Shown: positions 17,275 through 26,139, counted from the stretch's first letter. The stretch: 64,000 nucleotides of DNA from Halioglobus sp. (GCA_002699145.1 PABK01000035.1:248001-312000); one strand, 5' to 3'. Numbers and translations are program-made. Notes: generated by a model from the sequence alone, not told the origin.

Positions 17275-18678
17275 ATGAAGTTGGCCACAGGCAGGCGTTT
17301 GTTGGGTTTGCTGGGGTTGTTCTGCTTCACTCCCGCGGTGACCATCGCGGCCACCTGTCCAGCGGCCCGCACCCTGCAGCTTGACCTGCCAAGGTCGGAG
17401 CAGCAGGACATTGTCGTCATCGAGCTGACCGAGGATATCCTCGCGGATATCTGGCGCCCCGATAGTGCAGGCTTTGAATCCCTGCCGCTGGACCCTCCTG
17501 CGCGCTACCACAGAGGAGGCATTCCCAAGCTCGACCTGTGCATACGGGCCTCGCGCGAGCCCGGCCTGACGCGTCTGGGCGTGTTTGTGACCGGCGACAA
17601 TGTGGCCGGAGCCGATATTGCCGACGGTGGCGCGCGCAATACTCCGCTGCTTGCGGTCGGGGTGGATGGCAGGCAGATGACGCGCATTGACGTCAATCGC
17701 CTCGAGTACCGGGAGTTGATTTCCCTGGACGAAGCCAACCCGCTGAGGCGGCAGTTACGCATGCTACTCATCGATGCGCTGGACACGGGTATCGACAACC
17801 CTGACCTGGCCCGCGAGGAGTACGACCGTCGCCTGAATCGCTATCTCGACAGGATGCTCAGGCCGATTTACGTGACCGCCACGCTGGAGCGTGTCGGCGA
17901 CGAGTGCGCCATGTCGGCCACGGTAAGCGGGGACGTCGACGGCCATTTTTTTGGCACTACCGCATTTTTCAACGCGCGGCGTACGGCGGTTGCCCAGGGA
18001 GCGATGGCGGGCACCATGGCGGACGAGGGCATGCACCAGGAGCTGCAGGGGCTGTTCGGCATGATCGGGGGACTCGCGGCCTCGCTGGAGCAGCAAGGTA
18101 TCGATACGGGCATGAGCGCAGAGGACAAGGCCCGGTTCGGGCTGGATGAAGATGGCAACCCATTGCCGCAATACCAGGGCGAAAACGCGGCGCCGACACC
18201 GGCGCAGCTCGAGCTGGCGCAGGGCCTGGAGGAAACCCTGCGCCCGCCCCCGGGCGAGGAGGGCGATAATTTCGGCCTCAGCCTCAGCGACTACAAGGTG
18301 GACGCCGGACCCTTGCCGGCGAGCGCCATGGCCAACGCCTTCACCCTGACCCTGTCCGGTGCGCTGGCCGAGGAGTTCGGCAACGACGGGCAGGCGTACC
18401 GCGGCGGCGATATCCAGGTGGGCGTGAGTGAGCTGAGCATGACCGCCGGCGTCGCGTCTCACAGCGGGGTGATCAGGTTCTACCAGGACGAACAGGGCAG
18501 CTTCGAGTTGGCGATCGTGCCGCTGCACGCCGACCTGGTCGCCGGCACGCTCCGCGCGGACATGGCCACCAGGGGCGCCTATACGCTGCCCGGGGTGGCC
18601 GACAAGCCGCGCGAGCTCAAGGCGAGCGTCAGGGCCAATTTCGTGGCCAGGCGCGGATTCAAGTCCTGCATGCGCTGA
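17275..18678 (+). CDS. hypothetical secreted protein
   Basis: A 467-residue protein of no family that I recognise. Residues 1-25 form a signal peptide (basic MKLATGRR, hydrophobic LLGLLGLFCFTPAVTI, cleavage near AAT). The middle region contains a Gly/Ala/Met-rich stretch (QGAMAGTMADEG) and a Pro/Glu-rich linker around residue 320. Four cysteines are present, in TCPAAR, DLCIRA, DECAMS and the last residues SCMR, and could form two disulfides outside the cytoplasm. The upstream 160 bases hold the palindrome CCCTATATAGGG (17186-17197) and a poor promoter candidate. Confidence 0.7.
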   Translation: MKLATGRRLLGLLGLFCFTPAVTIAATCPAARTLQLDLPRSEQQDIVVIELTEDILADIWRPDSAGFESLPLDPPARYHRGGIPKLDLCIRASREPGLTRLGVFVTGDNVAGADIADGGARNTPLLAVGVDGRQMTRIDVNRLEYRELISLDEANPLRRQLRMLLIDALDTGIDNPDLAREEYDRRLNRYLDRMLRPIYVTATLERVGDECAMSATVSGDVDGHFFGTTAFFNARRTAVAQGAMAGTMADEGMHQELQGLFGMIGGLAASLEQQGIDTGMSAEDKARFGLDEDGNPLPQYQGENAAPTPAQLELAQGLEETLRPPPGEEGDNFGLSLSDYKVDAGPLPASAMANAFTLTLSGALAEEFGNDGQAYRGGDIQVGVSELSMTAGVASHSGVIRFYQDEQGSFELAIVPLHADLVAGTLRADMATRGAYTLPGVADKPRELKASVRANFVARRGFKSCMR

Positions 18679-18876
18679 CAGTATCCGGGCCGCCTGACCA
18701 GCCCCACTGTGCCTCTCATAGGACTGCGGCGCAGGACGGGTGCCCAGCACGGTGGCCCGCTGCCGGCAGTATAGACAGCCGGGGAGGCAAAACCCTGCGC
18801 GAGGGTCTAGACTGGTAAGACCATGGGTGTGGGCCACAGGTCACGGGTTTGCCTGGCGCCTGGTCGGGAGATGCCA

Positions 18877-19329
18877 GTGAGAGGACAATCCAGCGGTTAC
18901 CCAGCCGGAGATCAACGTGACAGCGCGCAGCAAGCGGACGTCGCCGCCAGGCGCTTCCTCGTCGCCGCGCTGTTGCTGTTTGTCGCCAAGGGCGATGGCA
19001 ACATCTCCGATGTGGAGAGCGCACGCATGATCGACCTGCTGGCGTCACGCCTGAAGATCAGTTACGCCGAGTCCCTGGACAGCCTGACACGCGTGCTCAA
19101 TGCGTTGCAGGACGATGGCGACATCGCGCGACGATTGCGCGACACCGCGATCAAATTGACATCGCGGCAGAAGCGCGAGGTGTTCGCCATGATGCTGGAC
19201 GTGGCCGCGGCCGACGAGGTGCGTGACGAGGGTGAGACCGAGGCCATCGACATGGCCAGCCGGATTCTCGGCATGTCACCGGGTGAGATCAGCGCGGCCA
19301 CGCGCGACTTCGCGCAAGCGGCGGGTTGA
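18877..19329 (+). CDS. TerB family tellurite resistance-like protein
   Basis: A 150-residue helical protein with the TerB/DjlA-N fold: two repeated acidic loops, AKGDGNISDVES and AADEVRDEGETEA, each followed by a helix, which in TerB proteins bind metal. The first start with a well-spaced Shine-Dalgarno (GGGAG, six bases) is GTG at 18877; ATG at 18871 is an alternative. No other ter gene is nearby, so a role in tellurite resistance should not be assumed; such solitary members are common and uncharacterised. Confidence 0.78.
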   Translation: MRGQSSGYPAGDQRDSAQQADVAARRFLVAALLLFVAKGDGNISDVESARMIDLLASRLKISYAESLDSLTRVLNALQDDGDIARRLRDTAIKLTSRQKREVFAMMLDVAAADEVRDEGETEAIDMASRILGMSPGEISAATRDFAQAAG

Positions 19330-19376
19330 GCTTCGGCGGGGCAGAGCTGCCACCCCCTTGGCGTAACGCGGCGCTT

Positions 19377-20159
19377 TCAGTCGCTACCGCCGCCCCGCAG
19401 CAGGCGCTGCACGTGGACCGCGGGTATGGCGTAGGTGATTCCCGAGGGATTGCTGAGCAGGGTTTCCGCGCTTTCCTTCACCAGTACGCTGTTGATCACG
19501 CCAATCACCCGCCCTGAGTCCTGCGCGTACACCGGGCTGCCGCTGTTGCCCGGGTAGGCGGTGGCGTCCAGCTGGAAGACGTCGAAGGGGTTGCGCAGCC
19601 GGTGCATCTGGGCCGGGTCGATAGTCCGGGCGTTTTCGGCCGGCCGCGCCACCGGCGCGATGGCCGCGACGATACCCCGGTGCGTCACCGGGTAGAGGCC
19701 CAGCACCATACCGATGGGGAAGCCGGTGAAGGCGATTTCCTGTCCTTCGCGCACCCTGGAGGAGTCGCCGATCTCTAGCGCCGGCAGGGTCTTGCCCTGG
19801 ATTTCCAGCAGGGCCAGGTCGTGCTCGATGTCGCTGCGCACGACCCGGGCGGGGTGCACGGTTGCGGCGGCGCCGCGGCCGGCGAAGATGGCGAGCATCT
19901 GGTTGTGCTCGGTGTCCAGCCCGGTGGGTATCACGTGGGCGTTGGTGACCACCTGGCGGCCGTTGCCCACCACGAAGCCGGTGCCGAGGTAGCTCACGGT
20001 CTTTCCCCCGGGGTTCGGCTGGCGCGGCGGGTAGGCGGTGCCGACCCCGACGATGCCGGGCCGCACCCGGTCTATGACCTCTGGCAGACCGGCGCTCCAG
20101 GCCGCCGTGGACAGCGGCAGGGCGAGCAGACTGGCGATGAACAGGGTGCGCGTCGTCAT
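19377..20159 (-). CDS. trypsin-like (S1C/DegP-type) serine protease, periplasmic
   Basis: A 260-residue exported protease. Residues 1-23 are a signal peptide ending in TAAWSA. The catalytic triad is visible as His in TNAHVIP (near 73), Asp in EHDLALLE (near 109) and Ser in GNSGSPVY (near 210). No PDZ domain follows, so it is a minimal chymotrypsin-fold protease rather than DegP/DegS. It is divergent from uup with about 150 bases between the starts. Function is probably envelope protein quality control or a specific processing event. Confidence 0.85.
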   Translation of the reverse strand: MTTRTLFIASLLALPLSTAAWSAGLPEVIDRVRPGIVGVGTAYPPRQPNPGGKTVSYLGTGFVVGNGRQVVTNAHVIPTGLDTEHNQMLAIFAGRGAAATVHPARVVRSDIEHDLALLEIQGKTLPALEIGDSSRVREGQEIAFTGFPIGMVLGLYPVTHRGIVAAIAPVARPAENARTIDPAQMHRLRNPFDVFQLDATAYPGNSGSPVYAQDSGRVIGVINSVLVKESAETLLSNPSGITYAIPAVHVQRLLRGGGSD

Positions 20160-20310
20160 GCCGACATTCCACCGATTATTGCACTGTGCAGGGACGGGAT
20201 TGTGTAGCATATCGCCGTGAAAGAATACACAGCGAAACGCTCGCGCCCGGGAAAGAGTCCCGGCCGAATCTCGCGTACAATTGCCACCCCTTCGCAAGCG
20301 GCGCCTTTTT

Positions 20311-22188
20311 ATGCCCCTGTTGACACTCGACCAGGTCAGCCTCCAGTACGGTACCCACACCCTCCTCGACAGGGCGGATGTCAAGGTGCGGGCGGGGGAG
20401 CGTATCGGGCTGCTGGGCCGCAACGGCGCCGGCAAGACCACGCTGATGAAAATGATCCTCGGCGAGGTCGTCCCCGACAGTGGCGAGCGCCGCCTGCGCG
20501 ACGGTGTACGCATCGCCTACCTGGACCAGTCCCTGCCCGCGGCGGACGAGCGCGACGTCTATGATGTCGTCGCCGGCGGCCTGGCCGATGTCGGCGAACT
20601 GCTGGCGCGCTATCACCACTGTATCGTCGAGGGCGACATGGACGCGATGGCGCGGGTGCAGGCGGAACTGGAGGCCAAGGACGGCTGGCTGCTCGCGCAG
20701 AAAGTCGAGTCGGTCATCTCCCAGTTGCAGTTGCCGGAAAACGCTACCATGGCCAGCCTGTCCGGGGGCTGGCGGCGGCGCGTGGCGCTGGGTGCGGCGC
20801 TGGTGAGCGAACCCGATATCCTGTTGCTGGACGAGCCGACCAACCACCTGGATATTCCCGCCATCGAGTGGCTGGAGAAGCAACTGCAGGCGTATGCCGG
20901 CGCCATCGTCTTCGTCACCCACGACCGCGCCTTCCTGCAGGGCCTGGCAAACACTATCGTCGAGCTGGACCGGGGCCACCTGCGCGCGCGGGCCGGCAGT
21001 TACCGCGATTTTCTCAGCTACCGCGAGCAGCAACTGGCCGCCGAGGAAAAGGAGAACGCGCTGTTCGACAAGCGCCTGTCGGAAGAGGAGAAGTGGATTC
21101 GCCAGGGCATCAAGGCCAGGCGCACGCGCAATGAAGGCCGCGTGCGGGCGCTGCAGGCCATGCGGCGGGAGCGCAGCGAGCGACGGGAAAAGACCGGCAG
21201 GGCGAGTTTCCGCCTGGAGGCGGCGGACCGTTCCGGTAAACTGGTGGTCGAGCTGGACAATATTACCCAGCGCTTCGGCGACAAGGTGGTCATCCGCCAG
21301 TTCTCCACCCTGGTGCGGCGCGGCGACCGCATCGGCATCGTCGGCCCCAACGGCGCGGGCAAGTCCACCCTGATAAAAATCCTGGTGGGCGAGCTGGCGC
21401 CCTCGGAGGGCAGCGTGACGCTGGGCACGCGCCTGGAGGTCGCCTACCTCGACCAGCTGCGCGCCCACCTCGATCCGGAAAAGAACCTCATCGACAATGT
21501 CTGCGGCGGCCAGGAATTCATTGAGATCAACGGCCAGCGGCGGCACGCCATCAGCTACCTGGGCGACTTCCTGTTCACCCCGGAACGCGTGCGCACGCCG
21601 GTAAAGGCGCTGTCCGGGGGAGAGCAAGGCCGCGCGGTGCTCGCCCGGCTTTTTAGCAAGCCGGCCAACCTGCTGGTGCTCGACGAGCCCACCAACGACC
21701 TGGACGTGGAAACCCTGGAACTGCTGGAGGACCTGTTGCTGCAGTTCAAGGGCACCGTGCTGCTGGTCAGCCACGACCGCGAGTTCATGGACAATGTCGT
21801 TACCAGCATCATGGTGATGCGGGGGGACGGCGGCGTCGACGAGTTCGTCGGCGGCTACAGCAACTGGGTAGAGCACGGCGGCTCCTTGCTGGCCCTGGAT
21901 GAGCCCGCACGGACGGCACCGGTCGCCAGCCAGGAGAAAGCCGCCCCGCGCCAGCCCGCCGGCGGCAAGCTGTCCTACAAGGACAGGCGTGAACTGGAGG
22001 CGCTGCCCGACGCCATCGACGCACTGGAGAAGCGCCGCGCGGCGCTGGAAGAGGAGATTGCCGACCCCGGCTTCTACCAGCAGGACCACCAGACCACCCG
22101 CGGGCGATTGGAGGAACTGGCGGCGCTGGGCGAGGAACTTGAGGCGTCCTACGAACGCTGGCAGGCGCTGATGGAGCTGGCCAACTAG
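20311..22188 (+). CDS. uup: ABC-F ATPase Uup
   Basis: A 625-residue ABC-F protein with two nucleotide-binding domains and no membrane part. NBD1 has Walker A GRNGAGKTT, signature LSGGWRRR and Walker B LLLDEPTNHLD. NBD2 has GPNGAGKST, LSGGEQGR and LVLDEPTNDLD. The C-terminal 80 residues are a charged coiled coil (LEKRRAALEEEIADPGFYQ), the Uup hallmark, which in E. coli binds DNA. Uup-type ABC-Fs act on the ribosome and influence precise excision of transposons. A low-GC accessory block begins immediately after its stop codon. Confidence 0.93.
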   Translation: MPLLTLDQVSLQYGTHTLLDRADVKVRAGERIGLLGRNGAGKTTLMKMILGEVVPDSGERRLRDGVRIAYLDQSLPAADERDVYDVVAGGLADVGELLARYHHCIVEGDMDAMARVQAELEAKDGWLLAQKVESVISQLQLPENATMASLSGGWRRRVALGAALVSEPDILLLDEPTNHLDIPAIEWLEKQLQAYAGAIVFVTHDRAFLQGLANTIVELDRGHLRARAGSYRDFLSYREQQLAAEEKENALFDKRLSEEEKWIRQGIKARRTRNEGRVRALQAMRRERSERREKTGRASFRLEAADRSGKLVVELDNITQRFGDKVVIRQFSTLVRRGDRIGIVGPNGAGKSTLIKILVGELAPSEGSVTLGTRLEVAYLDQLRAHLDPEKNLIDNVCGGQEFIEINGQRRHAISYLGDFLFTPERVRTPVKALSGGEQGRAVLARLFSKPANLLVLDEPTNDLDVETLELLEDLLLQFKGTVLLVSHDREFMDNVVTSIMVMRGDGGVDEFVGGYSNWVEHGGSLLALDEPARTAPVASQEKAAPRQPAGGKLSYKDRRELEALPDAIDALEKRRAALEEEIADPGFYQQDHQTTRGRLEELAALGEELEASYERWQALMELAN

Positions 22189-22215
22189 GGGTCAGGTCTT
22201 ACATTTTACATTCGG
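22189..22215. repeat. 27-bp direct repeat, left copy, flanking the accessory block
   Basis: The sequence starting GGGTCAGGTCTTACATTTTA directly abuts the uup stop codon and recurs at 24882-24908 with one mismatch in 27 bases (the first 23 are identical). A shorter related GGGTCAG lies at 22215-22221. Sequences of this type (GGGTCAGGTCTT followed by T-rich bases) are often seen beside transposase-related insertions in proteobacteria. Confidence 0.85.
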
Positions 22216-22274
22216 GGTCAGCGCTTTACCGTGACACAGAATTCTGTTTACCCCATTTTCCACGGCGCAACCTG

Positions 22275-22652
22275 CTAACCGGATTCAGACACATACTTTA
22301 GGGCTGCTGCCGCCAACAGAAACACGATCCCCACGACGTCCATGAACAACACTTTGCCCAGAGCCGCGTTGTAACCACCCGTGGAGAACACCAGCATTGC
22401 AAAGCCAACCATGCTCACGCCGCCCATTATCATCGCTGCCCATTGGTAGAGTGGCGAGAACGCCGAGTACAGTATGAAAGCCCCGAGGATGCCAAAAAGT
22501 AATGCTCTATGGCGCATGAGAATTGCGAGGTCATTACCGGCCAGTGTAATGGAATAAGCAGATTCCAATCTCTGAGCAGAGATAGCGCCTAGTACCGGGG
22601 CAAAATTTACCAGCCCAACGACAAGCAGGCAGAACGTAATCATCTTTCCCAT
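22275..22652 (-). CDS. small four-helix membrane protein of unknown function
   Basis: A 125-residue protein with four predicted transmembrane helices: residues about 5-24, 48-66, 70-88 and 98-118. The loop MRHRALLFG between helices 1 and 2 is the most conserved-looking part. I recall similar proteins being labelled phosphopantetheine adenylyltransferase in databases, but nothing here resembles that nucleotidyltransferase fold (no HxGH), so the label would be wrong. It is the distal gene of a run of minus-strand genes in the accessory block. Confidence 0.75.
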   Translation of the reverse strand: MGKMITFCLLVVGLVNFAPVLGAISAQRLESAYSITLAGNDLAILMRHRALLFGILGAFILYSAFSPLYQWAAMIMGGVSMVGFAMLVFSTGGYNAALGKVLFMDVVGIVFLLAAAALKYVSESG

Positions 22653-22756
22653 GGTGCGATTCCTGGTAGGCTGATTAATGCTTCAGGGCAGGGCGCCGGT
22701 TGCGGCGTCCCGACGCGAAGCGCTCCTGCTGCATTGACTTGCTATGGGTGTCGAAA

Positions 22757-23224
22757 TCACGAATTCTCATCCTCGACAATCTGGTTGACCACCTTCACGA
22801 AGTCGTCCTCGAATTCACGGCTGAACTCTTTCCAATACCATGCTCCGCCAGGAGAGTTGAGGATTCTTGCAACTACATATTTCTGGCTCTCCCACCGGTC
22901 TTGAGAAAGGTCGGCATATCTGGATTGGGAGTAGAAATTCCAAAGTGCCCACATCATGTTGGCAACCAGATTTCTGTATCTATACCTTTGAACCTCATCA
23001 AGATTCTCGGGATTTTCGTTACCCAAAAGAAATAATTCAGTCAGTTCCTCACTATTGAACATGTCACTTCTTATCAAGGACGCTGCCTGAATGCTGGAGT
23101 CCAGCGCGGCTGCCCGAACAGCTCGAGTATTCTGGCGAATCTGGATCGCCAGGTATACGAGCGTTGCAAATACTGCTAAAGCGCCAATTATTTCGCCTAT
23201 TGCTCCAGCCGCTTCCCAATTCAT
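22757..23224 (-). CDS. hypothetical protein with N-terminal membrane helix
   Basis: A 155-residue protein. Residues about 8-28 (IGEIIGALAVFATLVYLAIQI) form one transmembrane helix, followed by a soluble, helix-rich, charged domain with several tryptophans (MMWALWNFY, GAWYWKEF). The pattern, one N-terminal helix followed by RQNTRAVRAAA, recurs in many uncharacterised marine proteobacterial proteins. It resembles no enzyme family I know. Codon use is less GC-biased than in the flanking chromosome. Confidence 0.72.
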   Translation of the reverse strand: MNWEAAGAIGEIIGALAVFATLVYLAIQIRQNTRAVRAAALDSSIQAASLIRSDMFNSEELTELFLLGNENPENLDEVQRYRYRNLVANMMWALWNFYSQSRYADLSQDRWESQKYVVARILNSPGGAWYWKEFSREFEDDFVKVVNQIVEDENS

Positions 23225-23275
23225 GCACTACTCCAACCTGGACCCTTGACGTCGCCTGCACAAGTGCGGCCGTTG

Positions 23276-23689
23276 TTATGAACTTTTGCTTTTGCGAACT
23301 TGCGAATATGCATATAGTAGATACCCAATGCACGCGAGGAATGTAGCGGGTAGAGCAACCATCCCTAGCCGAGTACCGTAGTTAACGAACGAATTCTCCA
23401 ATGCAACCCTGGCACCCTGTGTTTCTAGTTCTCCCGTTCTGCTCAGTGCGCCCAGGTCCTCGAACAGGCCATACGCGATATCTACGTTATACATGAGCAG
23501 CATAAATACCCAAGCAGAATAGATGACGTAGAGAGCAAGGACGGTGATCAATAAAATTGCTCTTAGTTTGTCCGCTGCAAAATAGGCGATCATAATGACG
23601 CCGAAAGATACGCTCGCCCACCACTGAACAATCGTCCAGTATCTATCATAAATACTGAATAGATGTTCTAGAATTTCGGCTTCGCTCAT
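23276..23689 (-). CDS. hypothetical membrane protein
   Basis: A 137-residue protein with three predicted transmembrane segments: about residues 22-38, 43-65 and 107-127. A hydrophilic loop lies between the second and third. The ATG at 23689 (MSEAEILEHL) is preferred over an upstream in-frame codon because the added residues have no membrane or family character. No recognised family. It has the same orientation as its neighbours in the accessory block and a similarly low GC content. Confidence 0.65.
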   Translation of the reverse strand: MSEAEILEHLFSIYDRYWTIVQWWASVSFGVIMIAYFAADKLRAILLITVLALYVIYSAWVFMLLMYNVDIAYGLFEDLGALSRTGELETQGARVALENSFVNYGTRLGMVALPATFLACIGYLLYAYSQVRKSKSS

Positions 23690-24088
23690 GATCGGCTCAC
23701 GCCAGCGCCGTATCACAGGTACATAAGAAGAACCTGCCTGAATAACACCCATTGGTCACAGGTATCTTTTGATACTGGAGTAGTCCCATATAAATCAACC
23801 TCCTGTCGATTCACTTGGCGCATATATCCGTAGATTGGGCGCCATTGGGGCGCAAAAATCGAGGTACCCGTTGCATCTGCATTGTCGTCCGAAGCGGACA
23901 TCTATCGAATAGTAGCAGTTACTGCCAAATGCACCACCTGGTGCACCAGCGCCTGTTTGGTGCCAGGGGCAAACTCTCGGCTCAACAATCTCGAATCAGG
24001 AGCTCGGTAGATTGCACCCCGTTGTTCATCGGTCATCGGTGGCATAGGTTTCGAAAAATCCACTACGCCGCGGCTCTCTGTATCAGTA
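23690..24088. other. 399-bp intergenic region with a degenerate repeat unit and palindrome
   Basis: No convincing gene. It contains the palindrome CTGGTGCACCAG (23938-23949) and, just before it, a 24-base segment (23909-23932) that matches 20 of 24 bases at 24771-24794 on the other side of the next gene. Nested inverted repeats in this stretch could fold into an imperfect hairpin. Function unknown. Confidence 0.5.
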
Positions 24089-24667
24089 TTAAGAAATGGT
24101 GGGCCTGACCATGCCGTGACGGCGTAAAGGACGAGTTCTGGTCGCGAAGACTAAAAAGAGGGCGACCAGGGCAATTCCGAGTAACTGCATGCTGTCGGCA
24201 ATGGGCACGCTTATTGGTTCGGAAAAAATGGGTGACCGATAGATAGAAACAGGAGCGCCGCCCGGGTGAGTAAATATCGCGTTCGCGTTGTTCCCGGACC
24301 CGTTCAGGAGCAACAACCCTTTGGCAATGGCGCCTGCGCAGGCCTCATCAATTCCAAAGCATAAAATATTGTCGGAGAGATAGTCTCCCTGGGCGTCAAC
24401 AATAAATTCCCTGGATGTATCGGCGTTTGAATTTGATGAATCAAAATTCAACCCGCCAAAATCAGGGTCGTGAAAGAGCCAATCGACCAGGTAGGGAACA
24501 ATGTTGCCACCGTATTCGGGATTTTCGAATATCAGGTATCCATAAGCATCGGGGGCGCCGGGCTGGAAAGCTGGCATTGTAACTTCGTAGCGAACCAGGC
24601 CGGCGAACGCTCTGCTTGTGACGAAGAAAACCAGGACGATCACAGCAGCTATACGAAAAGTGTTCAT
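24089..24667 (-). CDS. exported protein with C-terminal sorting-like tail
   Basis: A 192-residue protein. Residues 1-23 form a signal peptide ending SRAFA. The mature part is acidic and Gly/Asn-rich with two cysteines (LCFGIDEACAG). Its C-terminal tail has a short VPIADS segment, a hydrophobic helix (LLGIALVALFLVFA) and a basic cluster (RTRPLRRHG). That tripartite tail is the layout of PEP-CTERM/IPTL-CTERM-like surface-sorting signals, but the exact PEP motif is absent. Function unknown. Confidence 0.7.
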   Translation of the reverse strand: MNTFRIAAVIVLVFFVTSRAFAGLVRYEVTMPAFQPGAPDAYGYLIFENPEYGGNIVPYLVDWLFHDPDFGGLNFDSSNSNADTSREFIVDAQGDYLSDNILCFGIDEACAGAIAKGLLLLNGSGNNANAIFTHPGGAPVSIYRSPIFSEPISVPIADSMQLLGIALVALFLVFATRTRPLRRHGMVRPTIS

Positions 24668-25039
24668 GGCTCAGTACTCTTTTTATATTTACCAGCGAGT
24701 ATTGTGATGGATTGACGAACGTGTGGCCTGCCGGTTCGCGTGTTGACTTGCAATCGGGCGGGGCACGGAAATATTAGCATTTATCGCCAAATGCTCAACG
24801 TGATGCGTTGGCGACCGCCATGAATCAGGCGTCTGGCCCGCGGCGGCCCTCATAATGACGACAAGGTACGGGGCAAACCAAGGGTCAGGTCTTACATTTT
24901 ACATCCGGAAACAGCCCGGGGATGGGAGCATCAGCGTCTCTGGGCCCGGAAACCGGCCGTTATAAGATTTCAGCCTGAAATTTCCCCCGATCCGCTTCAT
25001 ACCAGAAGCCGAAGCATGTTTCCCAGTTCAGGGTCGTAG
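24668..25039. other. 372-bp intergenic region with repeat copies
   Basis: No gene seen. It holds the degenerate 24-base unit 24771-24794 (20 of 24 identical to 23909-23932), followed by a CGCCAA/TTGGCG hairpin, and the right 27-bp direct repeat at 24882-24908. The remainder is unremarkable. Confidence 0.5.
24882..24908. repeat. 27-bp direct repeat, right copy
   Basis: Same orientation and 26 of 27 bases identical to 22189-22215. Together the copies frame about 2.7 kb with four minus-strand genes. This could be a target duplication, a recombination scar, or the ends of a small mobile cassette. Confidence 0.85.
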
Positions 25040-25723
25040 CTAACACCCAGGCGGAAGTCCTTCGCAAGCCACACCTCTCCCGGGTTCAACAAGGCTGGGT
25101 TCTTGACCCGGATTTGCAACCAGGGGGCAATTATCTTCCGAGTCAGGTATGCCGTCTTCATCGGTATCTACGGGTACATCTCTATACAACAACAGATCGA
25201 TATGCGGTGGCACGACAAAACCCCAGAAATCCAGTTGCGCTGCATCACCCCACGCTTCCTGCTGGAATACAACGCCGTCATCACGGATGCCTACACTGCC
25301 AAGTGGGTATATTCCAGTGTCGGAGATAAATGCAAATGTATCATCATTGTAGCCCGGCGGTTGGCCGCTTTGACTGTTATCGCCAAAGTTACCGTCGCTC
25401 CACCCGATTGCAGTACCACATTCGCCTTCGAAACCAGGGCCGTTACAGGAAGTTACTCCTCCCAGGAAGCTATCGATAAAGGCTTCCGCTACTGTGCGAT
25501 CTGCAATTGACCAATCTTCGTAAATGCCTCCGGGAGCTACCGCGGCCAAGGTGTCCGAGTATGTTAAATGCACCTGGTCAAAACGCAGGTATTCCCTTCC
25601 GCTAACGGAGTCCGTAATTACGGAGCCTCCACTGTCAGAAGACAGGTTGCCGTGAACGAAAATTTCCGCATGTGCGCCAGCGGCGGCGAGTAGACAAAGT
25701 AGAGCGGGGCCAACTCTTATCAT
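25040..25723 (-). CDS. secreted protein with thrombospondin type 3-like calcium motif
   Basis: A 227-residue exported protein. Residues 1-19 form a signal peptide ending AGAHA. The body resembles PEP-CTERM-type extracellular proteins, with a short DSVSGREYLRFDQV motif and WSIADRTVAEAF. The C-terminal part carries DTDEDGIPDSEDNCPLVANP, a canonical thrombospondin type 3 / calcium-binding repeat. No cell-attachment tail is visible. GAGGA lies seven bases before the ATG. It lies outside the two direct repeats but shares the low GC of the block. Function unknown; probably surface-exposed or released. Confidence 0.72.
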   Translation of the reverse strand: MIRVGPALLCLLAAAGAHAEIFVHGNLSSDSGGSVITDSVSGREYLRFDQVHLTYSDTLAAVAPGGIYEDWSIADRTVAEAFIDSFLGGVTSCNGPGFEGECGTAIGWSDGNFGDNSQSGQPPGYNDDTFAFISDTGIYPLGSVGIRDDGVVFQQEAWGDAAQLDFWGFVVPPHIDLLLYRDVPVDTDEDGIPDSEDNCPLVANPGQEPSLVEPGRGVACEGLPPGC

Positions 25724-25995
25724 GATTCGATCCTCGATGATTCGCAGTATCGTTCAGAAAAGTATCTGGCCAGGGCGGAGCAACTGGGCCAGATTCAGCT
25801 GTACAGCGTGCATCCAAAGCTGTTCATTACACTTCTTGGGCTTTCTCTGCACGCACACCAAAAGCATAGTGCAAAATCCAGATAATGACCGCTTCGAATC
25901 GCAAGCGTACTGCACCCCATTGCTTCCTGGGTGGAATGTTCCCGCCGCCTTGGCGGAGGCGAGTGCCTGAAAAGAATGGGAACACAAGAGGTTAC
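25724..25995. other. intergenic stretch between accessory block and tRNA-Arg
   Basis: No gene with recognisable features. It directly abuts the 3' end of the tRNA, the usual position of an integration junction, but no integrase gene and no second copy of the tRNA 3' end were seen in the window. Confidence 0.4.
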
Positions 25996-26072
25996 TGGCC
26001 CGCCCTCCAGGATTCGAACCTGGGGCCTTCCCCTTAGGAGGGGGACGCTCTATCCAGCTGAGCTAAGGGCGG
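25996..26072 (-). tRNA. tRNA-Arg (anticodon CCT)
   Basis: A complete cloverleaf of 77 bases including an encoded CCA. The acceptor stem CCGCCCT pairs with AGGGCGG and the discriminator is G. The D-arm is GCTC/GAGC. The anticodon arm TCCCC/GGGGA holds loop CTCCTAA with anticodon CCT, reading AGG. The T-arm CCAGG/CCTGG has loop TTCGAAT. Its 3' end faces the low-GC accessory block. Confidence 0.95.
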
Positions 26073-26111
26073 GTAACCGGGGGCAGAGTTGATACCTGCC
26101 ACGCCAAACCA

Positions 26112-26139
26112 GCGCGGCGCAAATTATTCCGCGCCGCGC
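26112..26139 (-). terminator. GC-rich hairpin downstream of the monooxygenase gene
   Basis: GCGCGGCGC (26112-26120) and GCGCCGCGC (26131-26139) form a perfect 9-bp stem with a 10-base AT-rich loop, 17 bases past the stop of the gene at 26156. No clear U-tract follows, so it is a probable rather than certain intrinsic terminator. Confidence 0.55.

Noticed and set aside
22275-22652. Phosphopantetheine adenylyltransferase label for the small membrane protein
   Set aside because: The protein has four membrane helices and no nucleotidyltransferase motif.
23815-24108. A 97-codon plus-strand frame in the accessory block
   Set aside because: No ribosome-binding site, no family resemblance, and it runs against a repeat-containing spacer and the end of the gene at 24089.
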